Shown: positions 1 to 6,672 of the stretch, in pieces
How the letters are laid out: every line of letters starts with the position of its first letter
Numbering within the stretch: position 1 is the stretch's first letter
Assembly: GCA_017410195.1 (NCBI GenBank)
Contig: JAFQRF010000002.1
Span: forward strand, 1-46,556
Source: Clostridia bacterium
Lineage (GTDB): Bacteria; Bacillota; Clostridia; Oscillospirales; Acutalibacteraceae
Reading direction: 5' to 3'
Length of the DNA stretch: 46,556 nucleotides
Translations under genes and position numbers: made by a program
The notes under the pieces: generated by a model
What the model saw: the letters and a program-made list of their open reading frames with translations, nothing else
What the model was told of the DNA's origin: nothing
The model's database searches: none

Positions 1-404
1 CAAGCCACGGTGCATTCAAGTTCAAGCCCGGTCAGGATCCCAAAATCCGCATCGACATCCTCGAAGAAATCGAGAAGAAGCTTCCCGGCTTCCCCATCGT
101 TCTTCACGGCGCATCATCAGTTGTTCCCGAGTTTGTTGATCAGATCAATGAATTCGGCGGCAAAATGGATAATGCTATCGGTATCCCCGAAAGCGAGCTT
201 CGCAAGGCTGCTTCACACGCTGTTTGTAAGATCAACATCGACTCAGACCTTCGTCTTGCAATGACAGCTGCTATCAGAAAGTATATGGCTGAGAATCCCG
301 GTCACTTCGATCCCAGACAGTATCTTGCTCCCGCACGTACCGCTATCCAGGGCATGGTTGAGCACAAGATCAAGAACGTTCTCGGCTGCGACAACAAGGC
401 ATAA
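1..404 (+). CDS. fba: Class II fructose-1,6-bisphosphate aldolase, C-terminal part
   Basis: Partial gene cut by the left window edge; the reading frame is open from base 3. Class II aldolase is the zinc-dependent glycolytic enzyme that cleaves fructose-1,6-bisphosphate to dihydroxyacetone phosphate and glyceraldehyde-3-phosphate in the cytoplasm. The visible 133 residues contain SHGAFKFK, the strongly conserved FPIVLHGASS segment carrying a zinc-ligand histidine and phosphate-binding residues, and a typical C-terminal helix with ARTAIQGMVEHKI. Codon use is strongly biased (CTT/CTC leucine, CCC proline, AAG lysine), as expected of a highly expressed glycolytic gene. It ends at TAA 402-404 and is followed by an intrinsic terminator at 421-457. 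The start and promoter lie outside the window. Confidence 0.93.
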   Translation, partial: SHGAFKFKPGQDPKIRIDILEEIEKKLPGFPIVLHGASSVVPEFVDQINEFGGKMDNAIGIPESELRKAASHAVCKINIDSDLRLAMTAAIRKYMAENPGHFDPRQYLAPARTAIQGMVEHKIKNVLGCDNKA

Positions 405-420
405 GCCAAATAAAAAAATC

Positions 421-457
421 AACGGACAGATTCAGATGAGTCTGTCCGTTTTTGTTT
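421..457 (+). terminator. Intrinsic terminator after fba, probably bidirectional
   Basis: A perfect 10-bp stem (421-430 with 441-450) with a 10-base loop is followed by TTTTGTTT on the plus strand. On the minus strand the same stem is followed by TGATTTTTTTATTT, so it can also end transcription from the LRR gene at 550-1788. Confidence 0.9.
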
Positions 458-466
458 ATCTTGTAA

Positions 467-534
467 GGCGGGATTCCCTCATCCCGCCATTAATAATTCA
501 GCAAAAATCTGAGGCGGCTTGAGGGCAAGCCGCC
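467..534. repeat. Pair of GC-rich 8-bp hairpins with complementary loops
   Basis: Two perfect stems stand 24 bases apart. The first is GGCGGGAT/ATCCCGCC (467-474 with 481-488, loop TCCCTC). The second is GGCGGCTT/AAGCCGCC (513-520 with 527-534, loop GAGGGC). Both start GGCGG and have six-base loops that are complementary over CCCTC/GAGGG. They lie between the fba terminator and the stop of the LRR gene. They resemble a dispersed intergenic palindromic (REP-like) unit, but only one copy is in this window. Confidence 0.55.
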
Positions 535-549
535 CTGCATTATCACAGC

Positions 550-1788
550 TTATTTCAACATTTCGGGAATAACTTTGGTTAATCCGAAAATCTTCTTGAA
601 GAACGCAATTATCTTCTGGAAGAATCCTGCTTTTGCTGTCATCGTCTGAGTATCACTTCCGATTTCGTTGCCGTCCTTGTCATAAATGGTGGCTGTGAAG
701 GTCGTGTCACCGCTTACCTCGGGCGTAACGGTGCAACTGCTTCCGTCTGCCGAACATGAAACAATCTTGAAATTGCTGTTGTTTGCAGACCACTCTATGT
801 ACGCACCCTCAGGAAGATTCTCAACATCTGCATGGAGAATTATGCTGTCACCGTAACTAACGGTTTTTGTTGACGGGAGAATTACAAAATCTTTCTTTAT
901 GCTATGGTCAGAAGAATTTTCGTTATAAACATAGTTGTAATGAATCATGGCATTCTCTAGACCGTCATTGTTGTATGAGCCGATTTCTATTGCATTCCAT
1001 TCTTCTTCTGTTCCGCAAAAATACACATCTGATAAAGAATTGGAAAGATAGAAAGCATAAATCCCTATGGAAATTAAACTGTTTGGTAATATGATTTTTG
1101 CCAAGTTATCACAATGAGCAAAAGCATAAGAACCTATTTTAGTTACACCGTTCGGAACAACAATATTTGTTATTTTTTTACAATTAAGGAATGCTTCGTT
1201 TTCTATATTTATAACACCATTTGGTATCCTATATTCGATTTGTGGAATATTACTCGGGCACTGAATAAGTGTTGTTTTTTCCTCGTTAAAAAACACATCA
1301 TATTCGTCACTTGAATATTTTAAGTTTTTAGGATCAACTGTTATTCTTATTAGATTTGGGCACCACTGAAAAGCTCTGCTTCCTATATACTCTACACTTT
1401 CAGGAATAAAAACGCTTTCAAGTGTATCACATCTGAAAAAAGCACTATGACCTATTTTCAATATTCCATTTGGGAATATAACACTTGTAATTTTATCACA
1501 ATTCATAAATGATTGTGAGCCGATTTCTGTTACTATATGATTATCAAGTGTTGACGGAACTACAATATCCCCGCTAATTAATGTATCAACATTTGTAATC
1601 GTTGCATTTCCGTCTTCATCAACGGAATAAGTATAATACCCTTCCGAAAATGTTTCTGCTGCATCTTCAGCCTCTGCTATTACCATAAATTCCGACCAAT
1701 CAACATCAACAATAGCGAAAGCAAACATACCCAAAACCATCGTCACCGCAAGCAGGACTGACAATGCTTTTTTGAACATTCTTTTCAT
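550..1788 (-). CDS. Secreted BspA-like leucine-rich-repeat protein
   Basis: 412 residues. The N terminus is a signal peptide (basic MKRMFKKA, then a hydrophobic run to about residue 27). Residues about 85-270 hold several LRR_5/BspA-type repeats with the recurring pattern I-GxxAFxxCxxLxxIxIPxxV. Residues about 295-385 form an Ig-like beta-sandwich (WSANNSNFKIVS, GSSCTVTPEVSG, TTFTATIYDKDG). The last 25 residues are a cationic amphipathic helix rich in F, K and I, then a short tail. Such proteins are surface-exposed and usually take part in adhesion; no enzyme motif is seen. The start is fixed by GGAGG 9 bases before ATG 1786-1788. The LRR-coding part is visibly richer in A+T than the flanking genes. 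Expression is probably governed by the structured leader at 1789-1980. LRR_5 family assignment is firm; ligand and anchoring mode are unknown. Confidence 0.85.
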   Translation of the reverse strand: MKRMFKKALSVLLAVTMVLGMFAFAIVDVDWSEFMVIAEAEDAAETFSEGYYTYSVDEDGNATITNVDTLISGDIVVPSTLDNHIVTEIGSQSFMNCDKITSVIFPNGILKIGHSAFFRCDTLESVFIPESVEYIGSRAFQWCPNLIRITVDPKNLKYSSDEYDVFFNEEKTTLIQCPSNIPQIEYRIPNGVINIENEAFLNCKKITNIVVPNGVTKIGSYAFAHCDNLAKIILPNSLISIGIYAFYLSNSLSDVYFCGTEEEWNAIEIGSYNNDGLENAMIHYNYVYNENSSDHSIKKDFVILPSTKTVSYGDSIILHADVENLPEGAYIEWSANNSNFKIVSCSADGSSCTVTPEVSGDTTFTATIYDKDGNEIGSDTQTMTAKAGFFQKIIAFFKKIFGLTKVIPEMLK

Positions 1789-1803
1789 TTACAATTCCTC
1801 CAT

Positions 1804-1835
1804 AAAATAAAAAGTGCGCGGCCGAAGCTGCGCAC
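1804..1835 (-). terminator. Leader terminator (attenuator) of the LRR gene
   Basis: Read on the minus strand, a 9-bp stem (1835-1827 with 1822-1814, one G-T pair) is closed by a TTCG tetraloop and followed by TTTTTATTTT. It lies after the LRR gene's own promoter and ends directly at the GGAGG of that gene. It therefore sits where a transcription attenuator would, rather than at the end of another gene. Confidence 0.7.
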
Positions 1836-1857
1836 CCAAAATGCAAAGCCCCGATTG

Positions 1858-1969
1858 CTGCGACACAACTTTCTGCAACTTATACGAGTATGCTGAAACA
1901 GAGCATGCATTTTTATCATAATAAAAATACAAACTCGCATAAGTTTACATCTATTCAGTTGTGTCGCAG
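1858..1969 (-). ncRNA. Candidate structured leader RNA (aptamer-like) of the LRR gene
   Basis: The minus-strand transcript can fold as follows. P1 is 13 perfect base pairs (1969-1957 with 1870-1858). P2 is 11 of 12 pairs (1945-1934 with 1888-1877). Inside P2 are two hairpins: P3 has 8 pairs and a 4-base loop (1928-1921 with 1916-1909), and P4 has 5 pairs (1906-1902 with 1894-1890). The result is a closed multi-branched domain followed by the terminator at 1835-1804. The P1 5' strand can pair instead with the terminator 5' arm (see findings). I do not recognise a known riboswitch class. A mobile element with 13-bp terminal inverted repeats is the main alternative. Confidence 0.5.
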
Positions 1970-1973
1970 TTTC

Positions 1974-2002
1974 AGTATACCACCATTTTTTTCATATTTC
2001 AA
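1974..2002 (-). promoter_or_regulatory. Sigma-A promoter of the LRR gene
   Basis: On the minus strand, TTGAAA (2002-1997), a 17-bp spacer and TATACT (1979-1974). The expected start of transcription, near 1967, falls at the first bases of the 13-bp leader stem. Confidence 0.7.
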
Positions 2003-2048
2003 CATTTTTCGTCAACCCTCCCTGAAATTATGCTGAAATATATTTTTG

Positions 2049-2077
2049 TTGCTTAATTAAAATGTTTTTGATATAAT
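2049..2077 (+). promoter_or_regulatory. Sigma-A promoter of rarA
   Basis: TTGCTT (2049-2054), a 17-bp spacer and a consensus TATAAT (2072-2077), about 30 bases before the rarA start codon. Confidence 0.65.
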
Positions 2078-2108
2078 ATTTTTATTCTCATTTAAAAAGG
2101 TGATTTTT

Positions 2109-3374
2109 ATGTCGGCACCGCTTGCGGACAGACTCCGCCCAAAGAAAATTGAAGATATCATCGGTCAACCCCACCTCTTGGGTGAGGGCAAGCCGCTGCG
2201 CAATATAATCGAATCGGGCGAGCTGCCCAACATGGTTTTTTACGGTCCTCCCGGGGTCGGAAAAACTACTCTTGCGAGCATCATCGCAAAGACAACCGAC
2301 CGCCATCTCGTTAAGCTAAACGGTACAACCGCAGGCACTTCCGATATCAAGGAAGTAGTTGCAAAGCTTGATACCTTCCTTGCGCCCAACGGAATTCTGC
2401 TCTACCTTGATGAAATACAGTATTTTAACAAAAAGCAGCAACAGACCTTGCTTGAATATATCGAAAACGGTGCGATAACTCTCATTGCATCAACAACGGA
2501 AAATCCCTATTTTTATGTCTACAGCGCAATTCTCAGCCGCTCAACCGTCTTTGAATTCAAGAGCGTCACTCCGTCGGAAGCCGAAAAAGCGGTAAGACGT
2601 GCTTTCGACTTTATGTCGGAGGACCGAGGCGAAGAATATCTCATTGATGACGGCGTTTATTCGCATATCGCAACTGCAAGTGCAGGCGATGTTCGAAAAG
2701 CGATCAACAGCGTTGAGCTTTGCGTGCTTTCGGCAAATTCTGCCGACGGAAAGAAGCTCATAACTCTTGAAAACGCAAAGTCGCTCACTCAAAAAAGCGC
2801 AATGAGATACGATAAAGACGGCGATGAGCATTACGATATAATTTCCGCTTTTCAGAAATCAATGAGAGGCTCCGACCCCGATGCGGCGGTGCATTATCTT
2901 GCACGTCTGCTCGAGGCAGGCGATTTGCCTTCAGCGTGCAGAAGGCTTATGGTGTGTGCGTGCGAGGATGTCGGTCTTGCGTATCCGCAGATAATCCCCA
3001 TTGTCAAAGCGGCGGTTGATGCGGCGCAGATGCTCGGCCTGCCCGAGGCGAGAATTCCCCTTGCCGATGCGGTTATACTCGTTGCAACAAGCCCGAAATC
3101 CAACACCGCTTACGGCGCAATCAATGCCGCAATGGCTGACGTTGCCGCAGGAAGGACGGGTCCCGTACCCCGTCAGCTTCAGAACATGCATTATGACGGA
3201 GAGGATAACCCCAACAAGGGTCAGTTTTATAAGTATGCTCACGATTATCCCGGTCATTGGGTTGACCAGCAATATCTCCCCGATGCAATCAAGCATAAAA
3301 AATACTATGAATTCGGTGATAATAAGAATGAGCAGGCGGCCCGTGAATACTGGGCAAGAATCAAAAAGAGATAA
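2109..3374 (+). CDS. rarA: Replication-associated recombination protein A (RarA/MgsA), AAA+ ATPase
   Basis: 421 residues. RarA is a cytoplasmic AAA+ ATPase related to clamp-loader subunits and RuvB that acts at stalled or gapped replication forks. Seen here: an RLRPKKIEDIIGQ start typical of the family, Walker A GPPGVGKT at 46-53, Walker B LLYLDE near 97-102, sensor-1 STTENPYF near 125-132, the arginine-finger segment LSRSTVF, and a C-terminal tetramerisation domain ending in MHYDGEDNPNKGQFYKYAHDYP-like sequence, all at normal family length. ATG 2109 is preferred because AAAGGTG lies 6-7 bases upstream; the in-frame GTG at 2100 is itself part of that ribosome binding site. It has its own promoter and converges on the DMT transporter. 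Confidence 0.93.
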   Translation: MSAPLADRLRPKKIEDIIGQPHLLGEGKPLRNIIESGELPNMVFYGPPGVGKTTLASIIAKTTDRHLVKLNGTTAGTSDIKEVVAKLDTFLAPNGILLYLDEIQYFNKKQQQTLLEYIENGAITLIASTTENPYFYVYSAILSRSTVFEFKSVTPSEAEKAVRRAFDFMSEDRGEEYLIDDGVYSHIATASAGDVRKAINSVELCVLSANSADGKKLITLENAKSLTQKSAMRYDKDGDEHYDIISAFQKSMRGSDPDAAVHYLARLLEAGDLPSACRRLMVCACEDVGLAYPQIIPIVKAAVDAAQMLGLPEARIPLADAVILVATSPKSNTAYGAINAAMADVAAGRTGPVPRQLQNMHYDGEDNPNKGQFYKYAHDYPGHWVDQQYLPDAIKHKKYYEFGDNKNEQAAREYWARIKKR

Positions 3375-3380
3375 AAAATT

Positions 3381-3414
3381 ATCGGATGTGTAATCAATGC
3401 GCATCCGATTTTTT
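3381..3414. terminator. Bidirectional terminator between rarA and the DMT transporter
   Basis: An 8-bp stem ATCGGATG/CATCCGAT (3381-3388 with 3402-3409) is followed by a run of T on the plus strand. On the minus strand the same stem is followed by AATTTTTT. The last codons and the TGA stop of the minus-strand transporter (3394-3396) lie in the loop and distal arm, so one hairpin serves both genes. Confidence 0.75.
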
Positions 3415-4302
3415 GTTGAATAATGAAATTATAAGCACCGTCGATATAATCATTGCAAACCCTATTATATCCGCACCCGAAAAATCCGTACCGAGCCATA
3501 CCGCAGAAATAACCGTTGCCGCAACGGGCTCTATGCTCGAAATTATGCTTGCCCGTGTTGCGCCGATGAGGTTGATTCCCTCAAGATAGAAGGTGTAGGC
3601 AAGCACCGTACCGAGAATGACGATTCCCGCAACCGCACCGACAAGCGGCAGGCTGATGACGGGCATAATCTCCCACGGTCTGAATATAAACAATATCACA
3701 ATTCCGCCTATCAGCATCCCCCATCCGAGTACCGTCGGCGCATCCGAAATCTGCAAAAGCTTGCCGGGGATAAGTGAATAGCATACAAGAAAAACAGCCG
3801 CAAGCAGACCCCACACCAGCGCTGTCGGAGTAACGGAAAAGCTACTGAATTTACCGCCCGTTGCGATTAAAAATGTGCCGCCGACAGCAAGAATAAGAGC
3901 AACAATCTCTGTTAACGCAGGGATTTTTTTGTTTTTCAAACACATGAAAACAAGAATCATCGCGGGCGAAAGATACTGTAAAACCGTTGCTGTGCCTGCG
4001 TTTGAATACTCAATGGCGGTGAAATATGCGTATTGGCACATAATCAGTCCTAAAACAGTAAATGCCGCCATACGAATGCAGTTATCTTTGCCCTGCCATA
4101 CATCAAAAATTTTCTTTTTATTTTTGAACACGCAGAAGATCAGAAGAATAATTCCCGTAAGAATCATTCTTATCGGCACAAGCCATTTTGAGCTGACATC
4201 ATGATATGTAAATAAATACTGACCGCAAGAACCCGAGAATCCCCAGAAGATGCCGCCCGTAAGCGAGAGGATAATGCCCAATGCGGTTTTTGAGTTTTTC
4301 AT
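3394..4302 (-). CDS. DMT-superfamily EamA transporter
   Basis: 302 residues with about ten hydrophobic segments in two halves, the two-EamA-domain layout of drug/metabolite exporters. The N-terminal half has TGGIFWGFSGSCGQYLF, and the second half contains GWGMLIGGIVILF and the repeat signature ATRASIISSIEPVAATVISAV, which fits family motifs near helices 8-9. These inner-membrane carriers export amino acids, nucleotides or other small metabolites; the substrate cannot be read from sequence. Start ATG 4300-4302 is chosen because AAGGTGAT lies just upstream; an in-frame start at 4350 would add a poorly hydrophobic extension and lacks a binding site. It is transcribed divergently from the ctsR operon and shares its terminator with rarA. 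Confidence 0.85.
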   Translation of the reverse strand: MKNSKTALGIILSLTGGIFWGFSGSCGQYLFTYHDVSSKWLVPIRMILTGIILLIFCVFKNKKKIFDVWQGKDNCIRMAAFTVLGLIMCQYAYFTAIEYSNAGTATVLQYLSPAMILVFMCLKNKKIPALTEIVALILAVGGTFLIATGGKFSSFSVTPTALVWGLLAAVFLVCYSLIPGKLLQISDAPTVLGWGMLIGGIVILFIFRPWEIMPVISLPLVGAVAGIVILGTVLAYTFYLEGINLIGATRASIISSIEPVAATVISAVWLGTDFSGADIIGFAMIISTVLIISLFNKKSDAH

Positions 4303-4527
4303 TTTTATCACCTTGCGAATAATAACATAAATAAAGGTCAAATGCAACATAAATCGGCATAAGAATTATTGTTTTGGTCTATAATTTTTATAATAAATGT
4401 GGGACGGGATGCGGGCATCACGTCCTAACCTGAATAACCAAAATAAAAATTATCAAATTTCAAGAAAACAAAAGAAAACAGAAGAAAATCAAAGATATTT
4501 TCAAAATTCGGAACCTCAAACCACATT
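4303..4527. other. Intergenic region upstream of the ctsR promoter
   Basis: About 225 non-coding bases between the divergent EamA and ctsR genes. They hold one imperfect GC-rich hairpin (4402-4425: GGACG/CGTCC with inner GATG/CATC) and an A-rich tract with repeated GAAAA (4460-4500). I see no gene. The transporter promoter must lie here, but no candidate is convincing. Confidence 0.5.
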
Positions 4528-4605
4528 TTTGACCTTTTCTGACTTTTGACCTTTTGACCTTCTCTGACTATAATGAAGTCAAGGTCAAAGAAAGTCAAAG
4601 TCAAA
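4528..4605 (+). promoter_or_regulatory. ctsR operon promoter with three CtsR boxes
   Basis: The promoter is TTGACC (4546-4551), a 17-bp spacer and TATAAT (4569-4574). CtsR binds a direct heptad repeat RGTCAAA-NAN-RGTCAAA. A perfect forward copy is at 4583-4599 (GGTCAAA-GAA-AGTCAAA), with a further half site to 4605. Two reverse-strand copies, each with one mismatch in one heptad, are at 4528-4544 and 4553-4569. A full reverse heptad at 4545-4551 overlaps the -35. The boxes flank and overlap both promoter elements, so bound CtsR should block RNA polymerase. The heptad match is direct; repression is known for the family. Confidence 0.9.
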
Positions 4606-4637
4606 AATTGAAAAAATCCAACAAAAGGACTGATGAT

Positions 4638-5096
4638 ATGAGTCTGAGCAATGATATTGCTAAAATGCTTCTTGAAATGCTCGAGAACAACGGTACAACC
4701 GAAATCCAGCGAAACGAATTTGCGCAGAGTGTCGGATGTGTGCCGAGCCAGATAAACTATGTAATTTCCTCACGATTCACGCCTGAGCAGGGATATATTG
4801 TCGAAAGCCGCAGAGGAGGAGGAGGCTACATTAAAATCACCCGTGTAAAGCTTGACCGTCCGTCACTCATCATGCACACGGTCAACCATATCGGCGACAC
4901 GCTTGACTATGCAACATGTCATGCATATGCGGTGAATCTTCTTCACAACGGCGCAATTGATCAAAAAACGGCGAAGCTTCTGCTCGCCGCAACGGGTGAA
5001 AAATCGCTCAGGACACTGCCCCCTGCCGTTAAGGACAGAATCCGTGCATCGATATTCAAACAAATGCTCATAACTATAGAAGGAAAGGATGATTGA
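4638..5096 (+). CDS. ctsR: Transcriptional repressor CtsR
   Basis: 152 residues, normal for CtsR, the class III heat-shock repressor of clp genes in Firmicutes. The N-terminal winged-helix DNA-binding domain is clear: NDIAKMLLEML, then helix-turn-helix QRNEFAQSVGCVPSQINYVISSRF, then the wing ESRRGGGGYI (57-65), whose glycine-rich tip is the heat sensor and contacts DNA. The C-terminal half is the dimer and McsB/ClpC interaction domain. ATG 4638 is used because it follows AAAGGA and lies downstream of the promoter; a TTG at 4554 would be inside the promoter. It is the first gene of ctsR-mcsA-mcsB-clpC and should repress its own operon through the boxes at 4528-4605. Confidence 0.96.
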   Translation: MSLSNDIAKMLLEMLENNGTTEIQRNEFAQSVGCVPSQINYVISSRFTPEQGYIVESRRGGGGYIKITRVKLDRPSLIMHTVNHIGDTLDYATCHAYAVNLLHNGAIDQKTAKLLLAATGEKSLRTLPPAVKDRIRASIFKQMLITIEGKDD

Positions 5097-5098
5097 TT

Positions 5099-5611
5099 AT
5101 GTTATGTCAGAATTGCGGAAAGAACGAAGCAACAACCCACATCAAACAGATTATCAACGGTGATATGGCAGAAAGCCATCTTTGCTCCGACTGTGCCGCA
5201 CATCTCGGCTATTCGGATGTGTTCTCAGGCTTCGGACTGAACCTCTCGGAGCTTTTCGGAGGATTCCTCGGCGATATGATGCCGTCAATCACATCCGGTA
5301 AAACCCAGAGATGCCCCAAATGCGGTACATCGTTTGACGAAATCGCACACAGCGGCAAGGTCGGTTGTGCAGATTGTTACAGAACATTCTATGACAAGCT
5401 GCTTCCGTCAATCCAGCGAATACACGGCAAAATAAAACACAGCGGAAAAACCGTTTCTGCCGCACCCGAGCAGCCGAAGATTGAAACAAAAGAAGAAAAG
5501 ATTGAAAAGCTCAAAGCAGCGATGAACGATGCCGTTGCAAAGCAGGATTTTGAGAATGCGGCAAAAATCAGAGATGAAATCAAGGCTCTTGAAGGAGGCG
5601 AAAACAAATGA
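5099..5611 (+). CDS. mcsA: Protein-arginine kinase activator McsA
   Basis: 170 residues. McsA is a zinc-binding partner that activates the arginine kinase McsB and helps release CtsR. Four cysteine pairs of the family are visible: CQNC near residue 3, CSDC near 28, CPKC near 69 and CADC near 86, which form two zinc sites. The C terminus is a UVR-type coiled motif (KLKAAMNDAVAKQDFENAAK) that binds ClpC. ATG 5099 follows AGGAAAGGATGATTG and begins 2 bases after the ctsR stop, so translation is probably coupled. An in-frame TTG at 5093 would overlap ctsR and is less likely. It overlaps mcsB by 4 bases (ATGA). Confidence 0.94.
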   Translation: MLCQNCGKNEATTHIKQIINGDMAESHLCSDCAAHLGYSDVFSGFGLNLSELFGGFLGDMMPSITSGKTQRCPKCGTSFDEIAHSGKVGCADCYRTFYDKLLPSIQRIHGKIKHSGKTVSAAPEQPKIETKEEKIEKLKAAMNDAVAKQDFENAAKIRDEIKALEGGENK

Positions 5612-6615
5612 GCAAGTGGTATATAGACAAAGGCGATCAGGGTGATATAGTCCTCAGCACACGCATTCGCCTTGCGCGAAATCTTGATGAATTTCCCTTT
5701 CCCGCAAAGCTTGACATTGCAGGGAAAAACAAGGTAAACGAGCTTATCAAAAGCGTGCTTTTTTCAAATGACGGAAAAGATTTCAGCTTCATCGAAATGA
5801 AAGACCTTTCAAGAATTCAGGCGGTTTCGCTTGCGGAAAGACATCTTATAAGTCCCGAATTTGCCGCCAAAAAAGACGGCAGCGCACTTGTTCTTTCTGC
5901 GGATGAGAGTGTAGGAATTATGCTCTGCGAGGAAGATCATATCAGGCTTCAGGTTATGAAAGCAGGTCTTGCTCTTGAGGAAGCATTTGATATCGCCGAT
6001 AAGCTTGACAGCATGCTTGATGCTAAGCTGAAATATGCTTTCGACGAAAGAATCGGCTATCTTACGCAATGCCCGACAAATCTCGGCACAGCGATGCGTG
6101 CTTCGGTTATGCTCCACCTGCCTGCACTCACAAGATGCGGTCAGATGAACAGACTGGCAAACACCGTTTCAAAGCTCGGTCTGACAATAAGAGGTGCATA
6201 CGGCGAAGGCTCTCAGCCAAAGGGCGATATTTACCAGATAAGCAATCAGATCACTCTCGGAATAACCGAAGAAACCGCAATTGCAAATCTCAAATCGATT
6301 GTGCTTCAGCTTGTTTCTCAGGAAAGAGCCGCAGCGGCGGAAATCATTAAAAATCCGGTTGAAGAAGATAAAATTTTCCGTGCGCTCGGTGTGCTGAAAA
6401 ACGCTCGTCTGCTCAGCACCGATGAATTCATGGAACTGATTTCTGTTGTCAGACTCGGAGCGGCAAGAGGCTTGATTGATATTCCGATAGAGAAAATAAA
6501 CGAACTGATAGTCAGTATGCAGCCTGCAACAATCAGCGCAGGAAATGCTGATGCATCCAACGCTTCGGCAAGGGATGTAATAAGAGCAAGAACCGTAAGG
6601 GAAGCTCTTCAGTAA
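5608..6615 (+). CDS. mcsB: Protein arginine kinase McsB
   Basis: 335 residues, slightly shorter than the usual 350 or so. McsB is a phosphagen-kinase-fold enzyme that phosphorylates arginines on CtsR and on damaged proteins, marking the latter for ClpCP degradation. Family features seen: IVLSTRIRLARNLDEFPFP (14-32), which contributes to nucleotide binding; the catalytic-cysteine segment QCPTNLGTAMRAS with the cysteine at about residue 155; and GEGSQPKGDIYQISNQITLG in the ATP-binding half. The start overlaps the mcsA stop as ATGA, a standard sign of translational coupling. After it comes a 57-base gap with GCATT-like repeats before clpC. Confidence 0.95.
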   Translation: MSKWYIDKGDQGDIVLSTRIRLARNLDEFPFPAKLDIAGKNKVNELIKSVLFSNDGKDFSFIEMKDLSRIQAVSLAERHLISPEFAAKKDGSALVLSADESVGIMLCEEDHIRLQVMKAGLALEEAFDIADKLDSMLDAKLKYAFDERIGYLTQCPTNLGTAMRASVMLHLPALTRCGQMNRLANTVSKLGLTIRGAYGEGSQPKGDIYQISNQITLGITEETAIANLKSIVLQLVSQERAAAAEIIKNPVEEDKIFRALGVLKNARLLSTDEFMELISVVRLGAARGLIDIPIEKINELIVSMQPATISAGNADASNASARDVIRARTVREALQ

Positions 6616-6616
6616 T

Positions 6617-6652
6617 CTGCACTTTACATTCCGCATTTTGCATTCTGCATTT
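6617..6652 (+). repeat. Short degenerate GCATT-type repeat between mcsB and clpC
   Basis: Four loosely repeated units of the form (T)CNGCATTTT (CTGCACTTTAC, ATTCCGCATTTT, GCATTCTGCATTT) fill the spacer. A related fragment, TTCTGCATTCTGCGTTTAATTT, occurs at 24939-24960. There is no clear hairpin. Function unknown. Confidence 0.4.
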
Positions 6653-6672
6653 AAAAGATAGGGGGATAAAGT

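Noticed and set aside
2931-3404. Minus-strand open frame over the end of rarA
   Set aside because: Antisense to conserved RarA sequence, no start context and no family resemblance.
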